64,000 nt of DNA from Phycisphaera sp. (GTDB lineage Bacteria > Planctomycetota > Phycisphaerae > Phycisphaerales > UBA1924): positions 3,135,575 to 3,199,574 of the forward strand of contig RHLH01000001.1 of the NCBI GenBank assembly GCA_003712165.1, written 5' to 3'. The position numbers and the translations under genes were made by a program. Under the pieces are notes generated by a model. It saw only the letters and a list, made by a program, of their open reading frames with translations. It did no database searches and was not told the DNA's origin. Below are positions 52,812 through 60,034 of this stretch, in pieces (positions within the stretch are counted from its first letter, which is position 1; every line of letters begins with the position of its first letter).

Positions 52812-53726
52812 ATGAAGAAACTCACTCTCCTCCCAGTCATCCTGCTGGCATCGACAGCCGTCGCCATTCCCGCAACCGCCATCGCATTCGGCGGCATCGC
52901 GGACCTCCCAGAGATTCGCCAGTCGACGAACGATGCTGGCGACGCAGACAAGCTCTACCACATCGTCAAGAGGCTCCGTCAGGAACTCCGAGATCTACGC
53001 GTAGAGGCGGGCTTGCATCCGCACCCGGCCGGGCCGCATGTTGACCCCGAAGGGCATCATGCCAGTGACAGTCCAGAGCAGCGCCGACGCGAGGCGGCTG
53101 AAGGCCAAGGCCACGAGGACGGCGAAGGCCATGAGCGCGGTGGCGATCGAGGCCACGGTGAACGCGAGCGGGGCGAGCATGGGCATGAACGCGCGAATCT
53201 TCATCGCGCGATCGCCAAGAGTGCAAAGCTCGACCGGCTCTATCCGAACGGTGCTCGCCTCTCACTTCAATACAACCCGAACACGGAAGCCTTTGTTGGC
53301 ACGGTGACGAATACGACGGGTCGCGCAATGGAAGACATGCGCGTCGAGATTCACCTGTCGAACGGTGTCGAACTTGGTCCGACACGCCGTGAGCGCCTGG
53401 CGCCGGGCGCGGCCATCCCCGTCGAGTTGGGCGCATTCGGCGAGCATTTCTCTTCCTGGACGACGCATCCTGAAACCGGAAACGAGCACGGGGCCGAAGG
53501 TGAGAACCCTGGGCATGAGGCGCGCGAGCGCGGTGAGCATGACGGCAGAGGCGAACACGGGCGCGGTGCGGGCGAGAACCGTGAACGCGGCGAGCACGGC
53601 CGTGAGCATGCAGAAGGTGAGAGCGACAAGCCCATGGCTCCAGGGCTGCACCCGGTCTACAACCAGCTTCGTCTGCTCCAAGGTGAGTTGAAGGCGTTCA
53701 AGGCCGATCTTGCCAAGCAGGAATGA
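52812..53726 (+). CDS. Secreted His-rich protein with FxLYD-like domain
   Basis: 304 residues. Signal peptide MKKLTLLPVILLASTAVAIP, then a helical segment (LYHIVKRLRQELRDLRVEAG). Residues ~60-118 are rich in His, Glu and Gly (HPHPAGPHVDPEGHH, GHERGGDRGHGERERGEHGH). Residues ~133-208 form a beta domain (GTVTNTTGRAMEDMRVEIHL, then SNGVELGP) of FxLYD type, ending FSSWTTHPETGNEHG. A second His/Glu/Gly-rich stretch covers ~215-275, then a C-terminal coil (LRLLQGELKAFKADLAKQ). The many histidines imply binding of zinc, nickel or copper outside the cytoplasm. A BlaI-type repressor and a His-tailed M56 protease are encoded just downstream and share its operator. Confidence 0.8.
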   Translation: MKKLTLLPVILLASTAVAIPATAIAFGGIADLPEIRQSTNDAGDADKLYHIVKRLRQELRDLRVEAGLHPHPAGPHVDPEGHHASDSPEQRRREAAEGQGHEDGEGHERGGDRGHGERERGEHGHERANLHRAIAKSAKLDRLYPNGARLSLQYNPNTEAFVGTVTNTTGRAMEDMRVEIHLSNGVELGPTRRERLAPGAAIPVELGAFGEHFSSWTTHPETGNEHGAEGENPGHEARERGEHDGRGEHGRGAGENRERGEHGREHAEGESDKPMAPGLHPVYNQLRLLQGELKAFKADLAKQE

Positions 53727-53745
53727 CTGCCTGATTTCACTTTGT

Positions 53746-53779
53746 CACGATCACCGCCGGTCCGCCGGCGGTGATCGTG
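53746..53779 (+). terminator. Perfect 15-bp hairpin after His-rich gene
   Basis: CACGATCACCGCCGG (53746-53760) pairs fully with 53765-53779 around TCCG. There is no strong T run, but the position, 20 bases past the stop and ahead of the next promoter, suggests a terminator. Confidence 0.6.
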
Positions 53780-53783
53780 ATCG

Positions 53784-53819
53784 TTGCGGTCGTCCCGCGA
53801 CATGACTACACTTGTAGTC
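53784..53819 (+). promoter_or_regulatory. Promoter and BlaI-type operator of the blaI-like gene
   Basis: TTGCGG (53784-53789), a 17-base spacer and TACACT (53807-53812) form the promoter. The perfect palindrome GACTACACTTGTAGTC (53804-53819) overlaps the -10 box; its TACA...TGTA core is what BlaI/MecI/CopY repressors bind. This implies autorepression. Confidence 0.7.
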
Positions 53820-53844
53820 GTCGCCCCGACGAGAGAGCCTCATC

Positions 53845-54234
53845 ATGACACGCAAGCGACAACTTGGGGATCTTCAACTTGCGATCATGCGCGAGTTGTG
53901 GACACGAGGCGAGTCCTCGGCGAGCGAGGTGCATAAGGCGCTGTTCAAGGAGCGGGGGCTCGCAGTAACGACGATCAAGACCATGCTCCGAAAGCTCGAG
54001 GAGTACGGATGCGTGACGCACCGCGTCGAGGGCCGGCAGTTCATCTACGCGCCAGCCATCGAAGAAGAAGAGGTGCGCAACGGAATGGTGATCGACCTTG
54101 TCAAGCGATTGTTCTCGGGCGATAGCAGCGCGCTCGTTCATCACCTTGCTCGGGCTGGCGAACTCGATGATGCAGATCTTAAGGAACTCCGATCACTCGT
54201 GACCAAGAGCCGCCGGAAACGAGGTGTAGAGTGA
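53845..54234 (+). CDS. BlaI/MecI/CopY family repressor
   Basis: 129 residues. The N-terminal winged helix is LGDLQLAIMRELWTRGESSA, then AVTTIKTMLRKLEEYGCVTH (recognition helix) and EGRQFIYAPA (wing). The C-terminal dimer helices (NGMVIDLVKRLFSGDSSALV, then LDDADLKELRSLV) include the region cleaved by BlaR1-type partners in known systems. It starts 25 bases after its own palindromic operator and overlaps the M56 protease gene by 4 bases (GTGA). Genome context points to control by the membrane protease rather than by a metal bound directly, although CopY-like metal sensing cannot be ruled out. Confidence 0.9.
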   Translation: MTRKRQLGDLQLAIMRELWTRGESSASEVHKALFKERGLAVTTIKTMLRKLEEYGCVTHRVEGRQFIYAPAIEEEEVRNGMVIDLVKRLFSGDSSALVHHLARAGELDDADLKELRSLVTKSRRKRGVE

Positions 54235-55304
54235 TTGCGTGGTTGCTTGCGTTTCTACTGCACAGCACGATTTGGTGCTCCTTGGCGTGGCTTCTTGTGC
54301 GCCTCCGCGCAGACCTGGATCCGCGAACAAGAGAAACAGCGTGGTACGTCGCGATCGCGCTGAGCCTTCTCACGCCAACGATCCAATCGCTTGTGCCAGC
54401 TGAGTCCGCGTTCTGGTCGATCGCGATTGCGCAATCTGCCGCCGGCGAGCACGGAGGGTTGCTTTGGGACTCAGGCGAGCACTCGAGATCCGCACAGAGC
54501 ATTGTGTGGCCGACAGTTGGCCTCATTGCCTGGGTCCTTGTTGCGTCGGCGTTGATTGCAGTCCACGCACTGCGACTGTTCTCGTTTCGCAGGAGCGTAC
54601 GCCTTCGTGAGGACGTTCAAGATCTTCGAGCACTTCGTGTCCTCGAAGAGTTGAGCAAACGCGCGGACCTCGCGTCGCTGCCTCGGCTCACGGAGTGCCA
54701 CTCGCTCAATACACCTGTTGCGTTCGGATTCGGTCTTCGACGAGAGATCTGTGTTCCGATCCGAGCATTGCACGAACTCGACGATGATGAGCTGTCCGCG
54801 CTCCTCGGCCACGAGGTTGCGCATCATCGACGCGGTGACGGCCGCCGCTCTCTTGTTATCGCCTTGATCCAAGCCGCTTTCTTTGCTCAACCGCTGCTCC
54901 ACCTGGCGAAGCGGGATATCTGCGTCGCTGCAGAGCAGCAGTGTGATGACTGGGCAGCTCTCCAAATTGACGATCGAGTCGCGATGGCAAGCTGCTTGAC
55001 GCTGGTCGCCGGCTGGATTCGCCCCCGAGATCGGACGATCCCGGTTCCTTGCATTGGCCGTCGATCCGGTCACCTGGAGACGCGTGTCACCCGCCTCTTG
55101 CAGTCACAGGCAAGTTGGTCGCCGCGGCTGCGGACACTGCTCATCGTTGCGGCGCCTCTGATCACCGCGACATCGTTGCTAACACCCACCGTTACCTCAG
55201 TCTCGATCGACCACGACATCGAGCATCCGAGCGGCTTCCGTGCTGATCACCATCGGGGCGAGCATGGTGAACACAGGACCGAGGGGCGGCGACACGAGCA
55301 CTGA
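54231..55304 (+). CDS. BlaR1-like M56 membrane metalloprotease with His-rich tail
   Basis: 357 residues from a GTG at 54231. Membrane segments at about 1-25, 40-58 and 92-118, then the cytoplasmic zinc protease domain with the HExxH motif in LLGHEVAHHRRGD (His194-Glu195...His198) and a likely third ligand in VAAEQQCDDWAA. A last helix (LLIVAAPLITATSLL) brings the C-terminus outside. There is no penicillin-binding sensor domain. Instead the protein ends after ~35 residues in DHHRGEHGEHRTEGRRHEH. That His-rich tail echoes the secreted protein encoded upstream. A plausible mechanism is metal or ligand binding to the tail, protease activation and cleavage of the BlaI partner. Confidence 0.85.
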   Translation: MIAWLLAFLLHSTIWCSLAWLLVRLRADLDPRTRETAWYVAIALSLLTPTIQSLVPAESAFWSIAIAQSAAGEHGGLLWDSGEHSRSAQSIVWPTVGLIAWVLVASALIAVHALRLFSFRRSVRLREDVQDLRALRVLEELSKRADLASLPRLTECHSLNTPVAFGFGLRREICVPIRALHELDDDELSALLGHEVAHHRRGDGRRSLVIALIQAAFFAQPLLHLAKRDICVAAEQQCDDWAALQIDDRVAMASCLTLVAGWIRPRDRTIPVPCIGRRSGHLETRVTRLLQSQASWSPRLRTLLIVAAPLITATSLLTPTVTSVSIDHDIEHPSGFRADHHRGEHGEHRTEGRRHEH

Positions 55305-55365
55305 CCTGGGGTGATCGTCCTCGCACGCCAGGGTGGCGGGCCAAGATTGAACCCGCGCAAATAGA

Positions 55366-55393
55366 GATGGCCTCGGCAGTTGCCGAGGCCATC
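55366..55393 (+). terminator. Perfect 13-bp hairpin after M56 protease gene
   Basis: GATGGCCTCGGCA pairs with TGCCGAGGCCATC around a 2-base loop (GT). No T run follows, so termination efficiency is uncertain. Confidence 0.5.
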
Positions 55394-55444
55394 GTCAATC
55401 AAAGTCGGGGCGAGTGGATTTGAACTAAAGAAGCAGGGCGCGAT

Positions 55445-55516
55445 TCACTTGGGCAATACCGTGACACGTACTTGAACACAGTTTGAGGGATCCTTGGTCA
55501 ACACTGCCTGCGGCGC
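55445..55516 (-). pseudogene. Recombinase C-terminal scrap
   Basis: About 23 codons on the minus strand read AVLTKDPSNCVQVRVTVLPK and a stop. DPSNCVQVRV closely parallels TSSNSVQVRV at the end of the recombinase remnant at 44471-45115. It is too short to be a gene and is probably the last scrap of a deleted integrase. Confidence 0.4.
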
Positions 55517-55523
55517 ACATGAA

Positions 55524-55553
55524 AGGGGCGGACCACTCGGGTGATCCGCCCCT
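55524..55553 (-). terminator. Terminator of haloperoxidase gene
   Basis: On the minus strand AGGGGCGGATCAC pairs with GTGGTCCGCCCCT (one G-T) around CCGA, followed by TTTC. It lies 36 bases past the stop codon. Confidence 0.75.
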
Positions 55554-55588
55554 GGTACTGGTGTTCTCTGAAACCTGTAGTCTTGGGT

Positions 55589-57700
55589 TTAGTCGCAACC
55601 CTTCTGGTAGGCGTTGAACCACGCAGTGAAGTCGTTCGGGGCAACTTCGCCGTCGTTGTTGACGTCAGCGACCGGGGAGTTGTTGTTGAACGCGTCGATC
55701 CAGGCGGTCAGGTCCGTGGGGGTGATGTTGCCGTCGAGGTTGACGTCACCAGGACAGCTGACGCGGCCGTCGATGTAGCGTCTGGCGTTCCAGAAGGCGT
55801 CGGGTCCGATGTCGAGACCCATGATCCGGCCCGGCAGGTCGTCGGCGGCTGGGTGGATGCCGCCCCAGATGCGTGAGAGTGAACACTGGTCGCTCGCGTC
55901 GACGTAGCTTGGCCACTGCAGGGTGACGTCCATACTCGGGCCTTCCTCGAAGACGAGGAACTCATTCTCTGGGCAGTTGAACTCGCCCATGCCTGCCGGG
56001 AAGTAGGGCGATCCGGTCATGAGGGTCATAACCTCGGCGGCGGCGCGGCTGAACGTGCTGTGCCCCGAGACATAACCCGCGAACGGGGGCGTCACGAACG
56101 ATGGCCGCTGGTAGGGCCACCAGCGTTCGGCGAGGATCCAACCCACGCCGGCCTGGTCGGTGTCCGGGTTGAAGATGAAGCCAGGCCCGCGCCACGCGTA
56201 GAGAGCGATTTTGCCCACGTTGAACGCGAGATGTGCGTGCCGTTCACCCGGCGCTGACGATTCGGGCGTGATGACCTCGATGTAGCCCGGGACGAGCGGG
56301 ATGCCGTCGGGGTGGTACGAGGGGCCGTCGGGATCAGACGACTGGCCCAGATCTGCCATGTACCTGATCGCTGAGATGGGTCGGATGTAGTCGTACCAGC
56401 CTTTGACGCCCCAAGCGGCGACGGCTGCGTCGTGCATGGTGCCGCCCAGCGTGAGGTATGTCTTGACATCGAACTCGAGATCGTTGAGGATCGGGCCCTC
56501 GCCCTGGAAACGCTTCACAAACTCGGGATGGTCTGAGACATAATTGAGGATCGTGAACCAGTGGCCCGGGGGGGTCTCCGAGTCGGGGCCGTCGGCCCAG
56601 AACTCCGCGAGGATTCGGCCGTAGTCACCCAATGGGACAATTTGCTCTTCGTAGGGCTGTCCGGTGACGGGGTTGATGTCGTAGCCAACGGAGTTGTCGC
56701 CGCCGTCGAGGAAGTCGTAGAAGTCGGTCCAGTTTGCGGGATCCACGAGCGAGGCGTTGCCGATGCCGTTGGGTGAGGCGTCGATCATGGTACCGGTCGC
56801 CTGGTCGAGGTGACCGCTCCAGACAGCCACCATCGCGAAGCCCTGCTTGTAATCGTCATCGCCCTCATGGCCGAGCCTGGGTGGGTCTCCCGGGTCGTGG
56901 AACGTCACGTACTCCTCGCCGGTGTGCGGGTGGGTGTAGACCGATTTGTCGCTGTCACGCAGCGCAAACGCGTCGACCAAACCCCATTCGGGGCTGAGGA
57001 ACTGGACCTCGCCCACGGGGAGCAGGTTGCCCGACTGGTCGATGTAGAAATCGAGCGAGAGGGGCTGCCAGCGGTTTGGGCTGGTGAGGTTCGGGTTGCC
57101 TGGCAGATCGGGGACGAGTGCGATATTGGCGGGTTTGTAGTGGATGTTCCTGTAGTCGTCCTGTTCGTTGGCGTTGTCAACGAGGCCCCACTGGATGTAG
57201 GTCTCGGCGATCCGGTTGCCCAGCGCCGCTGGGGTATCGCCCACGGTTGACGTGTTGTTGACGTCGTAGCCTCCGTCGGCCATCTGCTGGTCGTAGACGG
57301 GGAACATAACGTCTGCCGCCGGCGAGTTCTGGAAGCGGTGGCGCAGGATGCGGTACATCACGTAGCTGATTGCTTCGTGACGCGCGGCTTCGACATCGAC
57401 CGCGGTCTGCCTCTCGTGGTGTCTGTAGGTATCGGCCTGATCGTCATACGCGGCCCACGCGTCCCACATCGCGCCGGAGGTGTGGAACAGGTTGCGCGCG
57501 TGCACGGTCGGTCTCGCGAGGTCGTTGCGGATCGAGTCGAGCAGGATGTCGTTCCAGATGCGAGCGATGCTGTGCGGACCGCGGGGCTGGACCACCTCAC
57601 CGTTGCTCAGGCGGTGCACCCACTGAGCCTCGGCCTGCTGAGGGAAAGCCATGCCTGCAGCCATCGCGAGGGCAAGCGCGGTACCTGTGGACCACTTCAT
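55589..57700 (-). CDS. Secreted vanadium-dependent haloperoxidase-like (PAP2 fold) protein with EF-hand tail
   Basis: 703 residues. Signal peptide MKWSTGTALALAMAAGMAFP. An N-terminal helical region (HSIARIWNDILLDSIRND, NLFHTSGAMWDAWAAYD) is typical of the large bacterial haloperoxidase-like group. The vanadate/phosphate pocket motifs are YDYIRPISAIRYM (K/RxxxxxxRP-type), FAGYVSGHSTFSRAAAEV (GHS) and SRIWGGIHPAADD (R and His). It could oxidise halides with peroxide, or be a phosphatase of the same fold. The last ~57 residues are the EF-hand tail (CPGDVNLDGNITPTDLTAWI, DVNNDGEVAPNDFTAWF) ending KGCD. Confidence 0.82.
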   Translation of the reverse strand: MKWSTGTALALAMAAGMAFPQQAEAQWVHRLSNGEVVQPRGPHSIARIWNDILLDSIRNDLARPTVHARNLFHTSGAMWDAWAAYDDQADTYRHHERQTAVDVEAARHEAISYVMYRILRHRFQNSPAADVMFPVYDQQMADGGYDVNNTSTVGDTPAALGNRIAETYIQWGLVDNANEQDDYRNIHYKPANIALVPDLPGNPNLTSPNRWQPLSLDFYIDQSGNLLPVGEVQFLSPEWGLVDAFALRDSDKSVYTHPHTGEEYVTFHDPGDPPRLGHEGDDDYKQGFAMVAVWSGHLDQATGTMIDASPNGIGNASLVDPANWTDFYDFLDGGDNSVGYDINPVTGQPYEEQIVPLGDYGRILAEFWADGPDSETPPGHWFTILNYVSDHPEFVKRFQGEGPILNDLEFDVKTYLTLGGTMHDAAVAAWGVKGWYDYIRPISAIRYMADLGQSSDPDGPSYHPDGIPLVPGYIEVITPESSAPGERHAHLAFNVGKIALYAWRGPGFIFNPDTDQAGVGWILAERWWPYQRPSFVTPPFAGYVSGHSTFSRAAAEVMTLMTGSPYFPAGMGEFNCPENEFLVFEEGPSMDVTLQWPSYVDASDQCSLSRIWGGIHPAADDLPGRIMGLDIGPDAFWNARRYIDGRVSCPGDVNLDGNITPTDLTAWIDAFNNNSPVADVNNDGEVAPNDFTAWFNAYQKGCD

Positions 57701-57899
57701 GTTTCGTACTCCCTATCTCTCTCTGTCGACCGTGAGCGCCCAGACCCACCCCATGGATTCTGGACGTTCGAGTTTGCCATTTCGGCCTTGATTCAGGCTG
57801 ATTCTTGATCCCATTCTGCACCAACAATGCTGGTGACACAACGAAAAACACGCAATCAGCAGCGCCCGAGCGAACACGCCTTATCGGTCTTTGGCGTCG

Positions 57900-57919
57900 T
57901 TCTGGGGCTAGCCCCAGAA
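57900..57919. repeat. 20-bp perfect palindrome
   Basis: TTCTGGGGCTAGCCCCAGAA, between the FG-GAP gene (ends 57994) and the haloperoxidase start. It may be a terminator hairpin of the minus-strand FG-GAP gene or a regulator site. The 57701-57993 gap contains nothing else I recognise. Confidence 0.4.
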
Positions 57920-57993
57920 TTGACCCACCTCGGCGTCTGGAATGGGGTTCGCTGCAGTCGTGAGGCCGCACGGACCGCTTGTTTAGAACGTGT

Positions 57994-59814
57994 CTAACAG
58001 CCGGCGTTGAAGTTATTGATCCAAGCCGAGAAGTCCGTTGGCGAGCAGACGCCGTCGAGGTTCTGGTCGCACTCAGGGAGGTTGCTGTTGTACGCGTTGA
58101 TCCATGCGGTGAAGTCGGTTGGGGTGACTGCCCCGTCGCCGTTGACATCAGCGAGGTATCCGATACAGGGCGGCTCAACAACCTGAATGACCGAGTTGGC
58201 CGGCACGTCGCGGAGGACCTGAACGATGCCGCTAGGCCACTCGATCATAACGACGTCTGCTTCGGTATCGGTTCCGAGACCGAAGTGTGCGGTCCTCTCG
58301 TTGTGGCTGAGGAAGTTGCTGCCCCCGTCGATCTCGTGAACGAGTTTTTTGCTGGGCATCGCGCTGTCCGGGGTGACAGTGATAAATGCGTGGATGCCTT
58401 CGCGGTTGCTGACCGTTCCCTGGGTTTCGATGCGGAGCCAGTTGTTGTCGTTGCCCCCGTCGTTCCGGTAGAGGACTGGCTGATCACCGCTGTTGGTAAT
58501 AAAGACGTCGAGGTCGCCGTCCTTGTCGTAATCGAAGGTGAGCAGCCCCTTGCCCGAAGCGGTGTCGGTGACGCCCCTGAGTGTGGTTTCTTCGGTAAAG
58601 ACGCCGGTGCCGTCGTTTGACCAGAAGATGGTGGGATCGACGTCGTACCCGCCGTGCGAGGCTTCGTTGTAGTGTGGCGGCGCGAAATCGATGCCGTTGG
58701 TATGCATGAGATCGAGGTCGCCGTCGTTGTCGAAATCGCTGAATGCCGCGGCCCATCCCCAGTCGCCGTCGCGTACGCCCGCGGCGTCGGTGACATCGGT
58801 GAAGATCCGATTGCCGTCGTAGCGGTAGAGGCGGTTGCCGTCGCGGAGAGGCCGGAGCCCGGAGTCGTCGTTGATGGAGGTGACAAACCAGTCGAGGTCA
58901 CCGTCCCCGTCGTAATCGCCGACAGCCGAGCCCATGCCGAACGTGTCGGTGCCCACGTTTGCGGCATCGGTGCCATCGGTAAACGTGCCGTCGCCGTTGT
59001 TCCAAAAGAGCCTGCTCGTCTGGTGGTCGCCCGCGATGATCAGATCGGGGTGGCCGTCACGATCGAGGTCTGTGAATCGGGGTGCGAAGCTCATCGAGTC
59101 GAATACCGCAGGGTTATTCGACAAAACAAGGTCGAGGAAGGTGCCTGTGGCGAGCGTGACGTCTGTGAAGTGGCCCGGGTTCGCGGCACCCTGGTTCCTG
59201 TAGAGCTTCGAGTTCTGTGGGGCCCCGGTCAGGTTCTGCGAGTCGAAGCGCCACTCTGTTGTGTAGAAATCGAGGTAGCCGTCGAGATCGTAATCACCGA
59301 AACCAATGCTGTACCCGAAGTGACGATCGATCCCGAATAGGTCCGCGCCACGCGCGGCGGCTTCTTCAGTAAATACGCCGGTGCCGTCGTTGATAAAGAG
59401 GTAGTAGTGATTGACGTCGATCGCGGTGACATAGATATCGAGGTCACCGTCGTTGTCGATGTCGGCGGCCTGAGCGCCGTTGGTGTTGGCAACGAGAGGT
59501 GTGGGCCCGAATGCCGTGGTCGTTGCGTCGGTAAAGGTGCCGTCGCCGTTGTTAAAATACATAATGTCGGCATGGCCGTAACGGGTGACGAAGAGGTCGA
59601 CCCAGCCGTCGTTGTTGAAGTCGCCGCAGCTGGCGCTGCCTGAGTAGTAGGCTTGCTGTTCTTCGCCAGAAACAAGCGTGTGCTGCAGGTGGTTGATGCC
59701 GCTGGTCGCGGTTACATCGGTGAAGGTCCATGACTGGGCAGACGATTGACCGACCAAACTAGTGAGTGCAACCAGAACACCTGCGGTGCTCATGCGTGTC
59801 GTCAGTCCGTACAT
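57994..59814 (-). CDS. FG-GAP/VCBS repeat protein with ASPIC/UnbV domain and EF-hand tail
   Basis: 606 residues. A signal sequence (TAGVLVALTSLVGQSSAQS) follows a short N-terminus. Residues ~45-440 hold about seven FG-GAP/VCBS blades with calcium loops such as GDFNNDGWVDLFVTRYGHAD, DIDNDGDLDIYVTAID and DYDGDGDLDWFVTSI. Residues ~445-530 are an ASPIC/UnbV domain (NWLRIETQGTVSNREGIHAF, then HFGLGTDTEADVVMIEWPSG). The last ~55 residues are the shared tail (DVNGDGAVTPTDFTAWINAY, DQNLDGVCSPTDFSAWINNF, NAGC). Such CRTAC1-like proteins are secreted calcium-binding propellers of unknown role. Confidence 0.88.
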   Translation of the reverse strand: MYGLTTRMSTAGVLVALTSLVGQSSAQSWTFTDVTATSGINHLQHTLVSGEEQQAYYSGSASCGDFNNDGWVDLFVTRYGHADIMYFNNGDGTFTDATTTAFGPTPLVANTNGAQAADIDNDGDLDIYVTAIDVNHYYLFINDGTGVFTEEAAARGADLFGIDRHFGYSIGFGDYDLDGYLDFYTTEWRFDSQNLTGAPQNSKLYRNQGAANPGHFTDVTLATGTFLDLVLSNNPAVFDSMSFAPRFTDLDRDGHPDLIIAGDHQTSRLFWNNGDGTFTDGTDAANVGTDTFGMGSAVGDYDGDGDLDWFVTSINDDSGLRPLRDGNRLYRYDGNRIFTDVTDAAGVRDGDWGWAAAFSDFDNDGDLDLMHTNGIDFAPPHYNEASHGGYDVDPTIFWSNDGTGVFTEETTLRGVTDTASGKGLLTFDYDKDGDLDVFITNSGDQPVLYRNDGGNDNNWLRIETQGTVSNREGIHAFITVTPDSAMPSKKLVHEIDGGSNFLSHNERTAHFGLGTDTEADVVMIEWPSGIVQVLRDVPANSVIQVVEPPCIGYLADVNGDGAVTPTDFTAWINAYNSNLPECDQNLDGVCSPTDFSAWINNFNAGC

Positions 59815-60034
59815 CTCTCACTCCTCCCGCCCGCTCAGCATGGGAGCGGGCCAGCCATTTGCTATTCGGCTCGGCGTGTAAACACAGCCTGGGCCCGAGA
59901 ATCCGGGCCGCCGAGAACATCACCCACACGGCTCAATCTTACTACGAACGCGGGGTTTGGGCAATGAAATCAGGCTTGCCCAGCCTCACAAGCGGGCACA
60001 CCGAGAGCTGATAACTCACACTTGGAGCGGATAT

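Larger units (their letters stand above)
55305..55588. other. Intergenic region with hairpin, recombinase scrap and terminator
   Basis: About 280 bases. In order it holds a hairpin at 55366-55393, a short recombinase-like coding remnant at 55445-55516 and the haloperoxidase terminator at 55524-55553. Two stretches (around 55333-55356 and 55410-55432) look like the T-arm/acceptor ends of tRNAs on the minus strand, but neither is complete. Confidence 0.45.
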
